Shown: positions 57,101-64,000 of the stretch, one piece after another
Layout: every line of letters begins with the position of its first letter
Position numbering within the stretch: position 1 is the first letter of the stretch
DNA from: Nocardioides marmorisolisilvae
GTDB lineage: Bacteria > Actinomycetota > Actinomycetes > Propionibacteriales > Nocardioidaceae
Assembly (NCBI RefSeq): GCF_031656915.1
Contig: NZ_CP134227.1
Coordinates: 3,968,001 to 4,032,000 of the forward strand
DNA: 64,000 nt
Reading direction: 5' to 3'
Notes under the pieces: model-generated
Seen by the model: the letters and a program-made list of their open reading frames with translations, nothing else
Databases searched by the model: none
What the model was told of the DNA's origin: nothing
Position numbers and translations under genes: made by a program

Positions 57101-57934
57101 CTCGTAGCGGTCGAGGTTGCGGCCGATCTGCGCGGCCCGGGCACTGAACGCCCCCACGTACGGCGCGAGCTCGGCCACCTCCCCGGTCTCGGGGTCGAGG
57201 CTGTAGCCGCAGGCGGCCAGCGCCGCCCGGAACCCCGGATCACATGCCACCGCGGCATGGCCGATCCCATTGAGCGCGTCCAGACTGTCCCGGACCCCGA
57301 CGGTGTGCAGCCCCCGCCAGCCGCCCTCGGCGAACACCCTGGCGTTGACCTGCACGTGCAGATGACGGTGCGGATCCCCGGCCCGTGAGGTGTGGTGCCG
57401 GATCACCGCAGCCTCGATCTCCTGCACCGGGACCTGCACCTGACGGCCCCGCGGGCCCACCCGGGTAGTGGCATGGGCGGCCAACCAGCCGATGATCTGC
57501 ACCGCCGCCCGCTCCTGCGCCGCGTCGTAGGCGGCGGCGATCTCCGGGGACAGCGCCGCGGCCAACGACCAGGTCTTCGGACCGTTGACCACCACCTCGA
57601 CGAACCGCACCCCCCGCGCATCGGCCCGCAACCGCCCCTTCGACGCCCCGGTCTCGTCGTAGCCGGCCACCCAGGACTCATAGGCCTCCCCGTCCAACGT
57701 TCCCCCACACCGGACCCCGTGACCTGCGGGGTCCCCGGCACGTTCCCCCGCGCGTTCCCCGGCACGTTCCCCCGCGTGTCCTGCCAGCGGGCTGGCCGGT
57801 GGTGAGGCGACATAACGCTGCGCCAGCCCGGTGCCCTCGGCCAGGTAGTAGTCATCAGCACGCGACCGATCAGCCTCCACATACGCCCGCGCCGCACCGG
57901 GGCTGCCGCGGTAGACCTTCATCCCGCCATGCAT
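54182..57934 (-). CDS. MobF/TraA-type conjugative relaxase-helicase
   Basis: A 1250-residue transfer protein. The TrwC-type relaxase domain is N-terminal: candidate nicking Tyr pair in DDYYLAEG (residues 29-30), VVNGPKTWSLAAAL, and the three-His metal motif HHTSRAGDPHRHLHVQVN (180-197). A RecD-like helicase follows with Walker A VEGAAGAGKTTTLAATRA, Walker B LLVIDEAGMLDQ and TGYGAQGETVEAAHLV near residue 850. The C-terminal 350 residues are helical. It would nick and unwind DNA at oriT. Two low-complexity inserts occur, AGERAGERAGERAGDPAG (54-71) and a GGEPGGERVGERGGEPGG-like run. ATG 57934 is used; M5 is an alternative. No other transfer genes are visible in the window. Confidence 0.93.
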   Translation of the reverse strand: MHGGMKVYRGSPGAARAYVEADRSRADDYYLAEGTGLAQRYVASPPASPLAGHAGERAGERAGERAGDPAGHGVRCGGTLDGEAYESWVAGYDETGASKGRLRADARGVRFVEVVVNGPKTWSLAAALSPEIAAAYDAAQERAAVQIIGWLAAHATTRVGPRGRQVQVPVQEIEAAVIRHHTSRAGDPHRHLHVQVNARVFAEGGWRGLHTVGVRDSLDALNGIGHAAVACDPGFRAALAACGYSLDPETGEVAELAPYVGAFSARAAQIGRNLDRYEAEWRTANPGQEPGPRLRRSWDARAWADARPDKVVPTDGAELAARWVQELHDLGCPTPGTSQRPAARPTAAVPMVRVGGLDRAGAVDTVLARLGARRSGWNAADVRGEVEQLIARTGLIADARVRVELAEDLTARTLTACVPLLDQPVQHRVPEHIRALSSPEVLAVEAELTSRLIARTQTTRTPAGPVPATTGGVDGLVGLDVAQREVVAGLAGPRRLVVVEGAAGAGKTTTLAATRAAVEAQRHRLVVVTPTLKAAGVAAQQIGTRAFSAAWLAAQHGWRWDENGHWHHQAATPGPEAVLRPGDLLVIDEAGMLDQDTARALLRIADRTGARVGLVGDRHQLPAVGRGGVLDLAARWADPEAHLALDTVHRFTDPDYAALSLAMRTGQDPGQVFDTLLARGQIRIHPSQAERTQALAETAVGNSGGRDGEPSPRDGRVLVVADTREQVGVLNAAIRDRLVAAGRVDDAAAVTTAAGERIGVGDRVATRRNDPALGVANRETWTVTDVRLDGGLTLAPAGNRRVRPRCGGPGGEPGGERVGERGGEPGGAVCVPAAYVDRWVELAYASTGYGAQGETVEAAHLVLGEHTGGGAAYVAMTRGRGANTAHLVAEDLDDARNQWIGAFARDRADLGPGHAAQLAAAEAAHYAPARPLGRVLADLRAAWTQHADLAEQHRSLAWARDGYRHAAAVRARYQPALTRLANLEESARDRWLTARTRAEDLETTLTAERKQLQASTWGAWHADQPRAHRAAATIRGGTGRLGQHRSQVRQAKADLTAWADKWRPILPDLATDPNQVAADLGRGIRRDRLEEAIETDITAVLAAAHPDADQIHTEAQNTWQPYLDAEQAQEAHTHAYFKQLHPYEHLHRHTDLDTALDEAETALAGLEQDLTTATRRINALSAEPAIRALPIGRLATEHDTWHTHRNQDRRHRAQTAAAAAIERSTARLHHPVEMGAPGPSHDRRGPGIGR

Positions 57935-58160
57935 TTTCCATCAACCGCCAATAACAACAAACAATGCCCATTAAATGCGTGATGGCCCGCCCTGAAGGGC
58001 GAGCCGATATACGTCAATACCGTAGCATGCGTGCCGCAGATTGGAAGGAGAGAAAGGCTCTTATGGGGAATGAGATGGCGAAGGAAAGGTGATGGGGGGA
58101 TGGGAATGGTTGGTAGTGATGGGTGGTGAAAAAAGGGATGGAAGGAAAGGGAGTCAGGGA
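57935..58160. other. AT-richer and purine-rich non-coding zone, candidate oriT
   Basis: No gene. Directly upstream of the relaxase gene, composition drops in GC (TCAACCGCCAATAACAACAA-like run at 57950), a perfect dyad CGCCCT-GA-AGGGCG lies at 57988-58001, and 58045-58157 is strongly purine-biased on the plus strand (GGAAGGAGAGAAAGG, GGGATGGAAGGAAAGGG). oriT sites of MobF systems often sit next to the relaxase gene. The relaxase promoter must also be here. Assignment as oriT is inference. Confidence 0.4.
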
Positions 58161-58915
58161 CCGGTGCGTACTGCAGCGACGGGTCGATGCCAGTCTCATC
58201 GCAGCCACCGCTGCGACGCTGCAGAACCTCGAAGCGTCCGGATCTTGCCGATCTCCGGGCGCCTGAGAAAGTTCCACCTGGACGGGTGCGGACGCCGATG
58301 CCGACCTCGCCGATGCCGTCGTAGTCGCGTCGAGGCCCCGGCCGTCAAGTCGATCTCGACGACCGTGTCGGGATGGTGATCATGCGGCACGGTCAACACG
58401 TTGTCCAATCGTCGTCAGCGCTGAATTTGCGGTGCCTCTTGTCAACGGCTGGGACGGCCCGAATTGGCGTGATGCCGCGCCCGAGTCGCGTGCGCGGACC
58501 GTCGACGACGCTTGAAGGCGAGGCCATAGCGTCGGATCGGTCTCATATTCGAGCGTTGCCGGCAAACGCGGACCTGGTGCCTCCTGAAGCCGTGGTCGTG
58601 CCAGGCGTTGAGTCGCTTTGATTACCCGCCATCGACGGTCGACTTGGAGCGGGAATCCTTGCGATGATGGCGCCGCAGTCGAGTTCGTCGAGCAGTTCGC
58701 GAGCCTTGGCCGAGTCGGGGTGGTCGGTGCCAAGGTGGCGATGGCGGCTCGGCCCCTGCTCGCGGGCTGGGTGATCTGGTTGCTTCCGGCATCCGTGCGA
58801 GGTCCTTCCGATTTGGGTGTGATGTCGGCTACGGTCGCCTCGGAGGGCTCGGCCTCCGAGCGCCCTCCTCGTCACTGAACCTATGGTGATGCTGGCTCGA
58901 GGAATGGAGCATGCG
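58161..58915. other. Non-coding region with degenerate sequence
   Basis: About 750 bases without an intact recognisable gene. Several short frames exist on both strands but none has a good start plus known motifs, apart from a transposase-like remnant at about 58500-58740. The region reads as decayed mobile DNA. Confidence 0.5.
58500..58740 (-). pseudogene. Possible degenerate IS5-type transposase remnant
   Basis: On the minus strand, DSAKARELLDELDCGAIIAR continues after a frame change into GFPLQVDRRWRVIKATQRLA. Together they resemble the catalytic end of IS5-group transposases (D-S-x-K-x-R-E-L-L...GxPxxxQ...RWxxERTxxW), with the Glu of the ERT motif changed. This is pattern memory only and could be chance. 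Confidence 0.3.
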
Positions 58916-59018
58916 GTGTCGAAGAGGACCCGAAGCGCGTCCATGAGGAGCTGCCGCGGGCGCGTCGGCCTGCTGACCGCGGTGGCGGTGGGCCTTGCGT
59001 TAGCGGCTGCGCCACCCA
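58916..59018 (+). pseudogene. 5' fragment of an interrupted secreted-protein gene (signal peptide)
   Basis: GTG 58916, with GGAG 6 bases upstream, opens MSKRTRSASMRSCRGRVG followed by a hydrophobic core LLTAVAVGLALAAAPP, an extended-n-region signal peptide. At 59019 the IS21-family element begins. The 5-base duplication ACCCA (59014-59018 and 62634-62638) shows the join point. Reading across with one ACCCA and no IS gives APPSYASVAA in the same frame as the fragment from 62634. So this is the start of the gene continued there. Confidence 0.85.
59014..59018. repeat. IS21 target-site duplication, left
   Basis: ACCCA, repeated at 62634-62638 directly after the right end of the IS21-family element. 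A short duplication of this size fits the family. Confidence 0.8.
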
Positions 59019-59080
59019 TGTCGGCGGCGCTCCAAAACTGGTCGATTCCGGCGCCTGAAAAGTGAACGGTTTGGGTGAGT

Positions 59081-61125
<2,045 letters not shown>

Positions 61126-61168
61126 ACTCCAATCGTTGAGTGTTCACTTTTCACCGCCGAAACTGTTC

Positions 61169-61176
61169 AATTTTCG
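61169..61176. repeat. ISL3 target-site duplication, left
   Basis: AATTTTCG immediately before the ISL3-family element, repeated at 62613-62620 immediately after it. Eight bases is the size expected for this family. Confidence 0.88.
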
Positions 61177-62612
61177 GGCCCTCCTGACTGATCTGTGGGT
61201 TAGTTGCGGCCCGGGAGGGCGGGTCGGTGCCCGCCGAGGGTGAGCATCGCCAGCGCGATCAATGCCTCGGCGGAGTGGAACCCGAACGCCATCCTGGTCA
61301 GCAGCCGGATCTTGGTGTTGGTCGACTCGATCAGCCCGTTGGACAGGTTGTGCTCGATCGCGGCGAGGATCCGGGAACGGTGCTTGACGATGCTCTTCTG
61401 CAGTTTCACGAACGCCGGGATCCGGCAGCGTCGCGCCCAGCTGATCCACCGGTCCAGGGCCTCGGCGGCTGCCGCGTGGGGTAGTCGGAAGACCAGCCGC
61501 AGGCCTTCTTTGAGCAGATAGGCGCGATACAACCGCGGATCGGTGGCCGCGATCCAAGCCAGCTTGGTCTGCTGGTTCTCGGTGAGATCTTCGGGGTTCT
61601 TCCACAACGAGTAGCGGGCTCCCTTCAACGACTTGGCCCGTTCGCTGCCCGGTCGCGGCGGTGCGTCGGCGCGAGGACGTCCACGCGGCCGCTTGGGTTC
61701 GGTTCTGGCCTGCTTGCGGGCGTCGTTCCACGCCTCACGCCGGACCTCATCGAGCGCCTCGGTCGCCCATTTGACGATGTGGAACGGATCGGCCACCCGG
61801 ACCGCGTTCGGGCACCGCCCGGCGACGATGGTGTCGATGAAGTCGGCCCCATCAGCCGAGACGTGGGTGATCAGCTTGCAGCGTTCTTCGCCGAGGAGAT
61901 CGAAGAACTCAGCGACGGTGGCGCTGTTGCGTCCCGGTGCGGCCCAGACCAGTCGCCGCTGGTCGTGGTCGACGACGACCATCAAGTACTTGTGCCCGCG
62001 CTTGTAGCTGATCTCGTCGATCCCGATGCGCCGCAGCCCGGCGAAGCGGTCGTGCTGGGTCTCGATGTCGGCCCAGACCCGGGAGATGATCGAACCCACG
62101 GTGCGCCAGGCGATCCGCATCAGCTCGACCACGCATGACTTCGAGGCCTGGGTGGCCAGCCATGCCACCTGATCATCGAAGCTCAGCGTGTGGCCGGCGT
62201 CGTGGCGGGCCCAGGGCACGTGGGCGACCACCACGCCATGGGCCCGGCAGGTCACCCGCGGCGCGTCAGCCTCGACCATCGCGACCATCGTGCCCAGGTC
62301 CAGCGCCCGCCAACGCCTCCTGCCCGCACCGGCGTCATAACCCGGACAGCGTCGCCGACAACGCCCGCAGCGGCCACGCTGCCGCTTGGTCGGCCGCACG
62401 TAGGCGACCAGCACCTGGTCGTCCTCGTCGAACTCGACCCGCTCGATCACCGTCTTCTCGACCCCGAACACGCCCCGCCATAGGCTGACATCACGCACGC
62501 CGCTCTCCTGTGCACCTGGTTCCTGTTCCTAGACAGCTCAGAAACCTAGACAGGAAGCGGCGTGTGGCTCGTTCAGGCGCGCTCAGGCACCCACAGGTAC
62601 GTCAGGAGAGCC
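61177..62612. mobile_element. ISL3-family insertion sequence
   Basis: A 1,436-base element. The left end reads GGCCCTCCTGAC...CTGTGGGT and the right end, on the minus strand, GGCTCTCCTGAC...CTGTGGGT, imperfect inverted repeats starting GGC as usual for ISL3. It carries one transposase on the minus strand and is flanked by the 8-base duplication AATTTTCG. It lies inside the right inverted repeat of the IS21-family element, so it arrived second. Confidence 0.93.
61200..62498 (-). CDS. ISL3-family transposase
   Basis: A 432-residue transposase. The N-terminal zinc-finger region has Cys residues in RCGRCRRRCPGYDAG. The DDE region shows RIGIDEISYKRGHKYLMVVVDHDQRRLVWA, HVSADGADFIDTIVAGRCPNAVRVADPFHIVKWATEALDEVRRE, and the late Glu in SNGLIESTNTKIRLLTRMAFGFHSAEALIAL. 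These match the ISL3 pattern (D-E-I-S, D-x-F-H-I/V). GTG 62498 begins MRDVSLWRGVFGVEKT. It appears intact and fills the element. Confidence 0.95.
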   Translation of the reverse strand: MRDVSLWRGVFGVEKTVIERVEFDEDDQVLVAYVRPTKRQRGRCGRCRRRCPGYDAGAGRRRWRALDLGTMVAMVEADAPRVTCRAHGVVVAHVPWARHDAGHTLSFDDQVAWLATQASKSCVVELMRIAWRTVGSIISRVWADIETQHDRFAGLRRIGIDEISYKRGHKYLMVVVDHDQRRLVWAAPGRNSATVAEFFDLLGEERCKLITHVSADGADFIDTIVAGRCPNAVRVADPFHIVKWATEALDEVRREAWNDARKQARTEPKRPRGRPRADAPPRPGSERAKSLKGARYSLWKNPEDLTENQQTKLAWIAATDPRLYRAYLLKEGLRLVFRLPHAAAAEALDRWISWARRCRIPAFVKLQKSIVKHRSRILAAIEHNLSNGLIESTNTKIRLLTRMAFGFHSAEALIALAMLTLGGHRPALPGRN

Positions 62613-62620
62613 AATTTTCG
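62613..62620. repeat. ISL3 target-site duplication, right
   Basis: AATTTTCG, the partner of 61169-61176. It is also part of the IS21 right inverted repeat, which continues AGCGCCGCCGACA to 62633. Confidence 0.88.
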
Positions 62621-62633
62621 AGCGCCGCCGACA

Positions 62634-64000
62634 ACCCAGCTATGCATCCGTCGCCGCACGATCGGGCCGTTCTTCGCACGCGCGCCGGCGCAGCCACATT
62701 GCTCGGCTGGTGTCGCCTCGCGTGCGTGCGCCGAAGCAGACGGGCCCGCGCCATGGCCGGTCCAGTGCGAGGCCGGCGCCACCGAAGAGGGTCCGGGAGC
62801 TGGTTCGAGATCGGACTGCGACCTCTTCTACGTGGCGTGACGCAGACGGATCTCTGACCGTCGAGAAGTATCTCGCTCCGCGCTATTACAAGGCCAGCGA
62901 TGGGCGCTGGCGGCCGATCGACACCAAGTTGTCCCGTGTTGCGGGCAAGGACGGGACCTGGACCGCTGATGGGAACAGTTGGCGCGCCACCTTCGCGTCG
63001 ACGGGCGATGGGGATGGCGCGGAGCAGATCGACCAGGATGGCGTTCATTTCAGCTTCACGCCGGTGGGAGCAACGGCGGGTGTGCAGCCGTCCGTGACAG
63101 GATCGACCGCGCAGTATGCGGGGGCGTGGCCGGGCACGGAGGTGGCCGACGAGGTCACCGCAACTGGTATCAAGGAGAGCATCGTTCTTACCGGGCCCTC
63201 AGCGCCGTCGAGCTATACCTTCGATCTGACCGGTGCGGTGGCGCGGCCCGATGGAAGCGGCGGCGCGAAAATCGTTTCGGGCGGGAAGGCCCTCGGCTCG
63301 GTTCCTGCTCCGAGCGTCACGGCTGCTGGCTCATCGGATGCGACCGAGCGGTCCAGTGTCACCCTGTCTGCTGCGAACGGATCGCTGCAGATCTCGATCG
63401 ATTCTGGCTGGCTGGCGTCGTTGCCACGGTCGGCCTTTCCAGTGAGCATCGATCCCACCTACCAGCCCTACGGTTTCGCACCGGCGTCCTCGAGCGTTCA
63501 CGCCTACGCCAAGGACGGCACGTTGGCCACCGGCTCGGTGAGACTCGGGGCCAACGCTGAGGGGCCGTGGGACTCCGCGATCAAGGTTCCGCTGCCTGCG
63601 CCGCCGGCTGAGCAGAACAGCCAGCCGTGGCAGCTCGGGTACGCGGCGATGGTGATCTCGTGTCCGAGCGCCTGCGCGCTGAGCGATATCTACGCCTATA
63701 ACGAAGCGAGCGAGCCGACGAGCTATGGATCGGTGCAGTCGGGGGGAGTGGTGCCGGCGCACTTCGATGGGAGCTTCGATCAGTTGTACCTGTTCGCCGG
63801 CAACTCCACCTATGCCAATGGCAACCGCCCGTGGCTAGGTGTGAGGGCGAACGACCCGTCTGGCGCGTATGTGCAGGTTCCCTACAGCGACATGCATTTC
63901 GATTACATCTACTACGAGTTGCCGCCGCCAACGAAGCTGACTTCGCCGGCAGATGGCAGCGTGATCGCTACGACCACGCCGCTGCTGAAAACCAACGTGA
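62634..64000 (+). pseudogene. Main part of the interrupted secreted-protein gene (RHS/DNRLRE-type N-terminal region), runs off the window
   Basis: Codons in frame with 62638 (AGC-TAT-GCA) stay open to the window end, about 454 codons. After an Arg-rich stretch, the segment KRVRELVRDRTATSSTWRDADGSLTVEKYLAPRYYKASDGRWRPIDTKLS matches the N-terminal region of large actinobacterial secreted RHS/YD-repeat or DNRLRE-domain proteins, where the pattern xT-S-x-T-(Y/F/W)-x-(N/D)-x-DG(S/T)...DGxWxPID is common. Later, VSIDPTYQPYGFAPASSSVHAYAKDG fits the usual DNRLRE start. An Ig-like start (LTSPADGSVIATTTPLLKT) ends the visible part. The signal peptide lies 3.6 kb away beyond the nested IS elements, so the gene is disrupted as it stands. 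Confidence 0.8.

Noticed and set aside
58618-58878. Plus-strand frame of 86 codons
   Set aside because: No ribosome site or motif; it lies opposite the possible transposase remnant and looks like chance.

Overview
The window is high-GC actinobacterial chromosome. The overlapping ATGA/GTGA start-stop junctions, frequent GTG starts, several apparently leaderless genes with a TANNNT box about 7-12 bases before the start, a CPBP-gltX-tRNA-Gln-tRNA-Glu neighbourhood and the overall gene set fit Nocardioides or a close relative (inference from gene content; no database was consulted). The first 52.4 kb look like ordinary core chromosome. The last 11.6 kb are a mobile island inserted at tRNA-Glu.

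1-8.2 kb: the end of gatA and all of gatB, then a cobalamin riboswitch controlling a tight five-gene operon. It encodes a secreted alpha/alpha-toroid protein, a surface-anchored protein with two DUF4430/transcobalamin-C-like domains, and a complete ECF transporter (T component, fused double ATPase, S component). The two secreted proteins together look like a split bacterial counterpart of animal intrinsic factor/transcobalamin feeding an ECF B12 importer. This is the most interesting system in the window. 8.2-21 kb: a PQQ-type sugar dehydrogenase lipoprotein, an alpha/beta hydrolase, a PadR regulator divergent from a BNR-repeat protein, a membrane adenylate/guanylate cyclase, ilvD, a PPOX-family protein, two secreted proteins of unknown function, a GNAT enzyme and an APC permease.

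21-45 kb: a branched-chain amino acid region. ilvBNC has a leader peptide and attenuator. leuB is preceded by a possible Ile/Val/Leu leader peptide and a 41-codon gene. ilvE follows, and cimA (citramalate synthase) has a leader peptide ending in Ile-Ile-Ile-Val plus an attenuator. With ilvD these supply most of the citramalate route to isoleucine and the shared valine/leucine steps; leuA and leuCD are not in the window. Interspersed are a glycine-betaine type ABC transporter (proXWV order on the minus strand), argG with an ARG-box-like repeat, an ABC-F ATPase, serA, two GH16 paralogues, a kinase and a patatin. Two copies of a palindromic intergenic repeat flank ilvC and leuB, and a 21-bp phased repeat array separates cimA from an amidase.

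45-52.4 kb: amidase, hydrolase, small DUF proteins, an FAH-family enzyme, gltX, a CPBP protease, tRNA-Gln(CTG) and tRNA-Glu(CTC). 52.4-64 kb: a tyrosine integrase whose 3' end is antisense to tRNA-Glu, an excisionase, a MobF relaxase-helicase, a purine-rich non-coding zone that may hold oriT, and a gene for a large secreted protein interrupted at its signal-peptide boundary by an IS21-family element. That element itself carries an ISL3-family element in its right end. Both insertions have clean target duplications, and removing them in silico restores one reading frame running off the window end.
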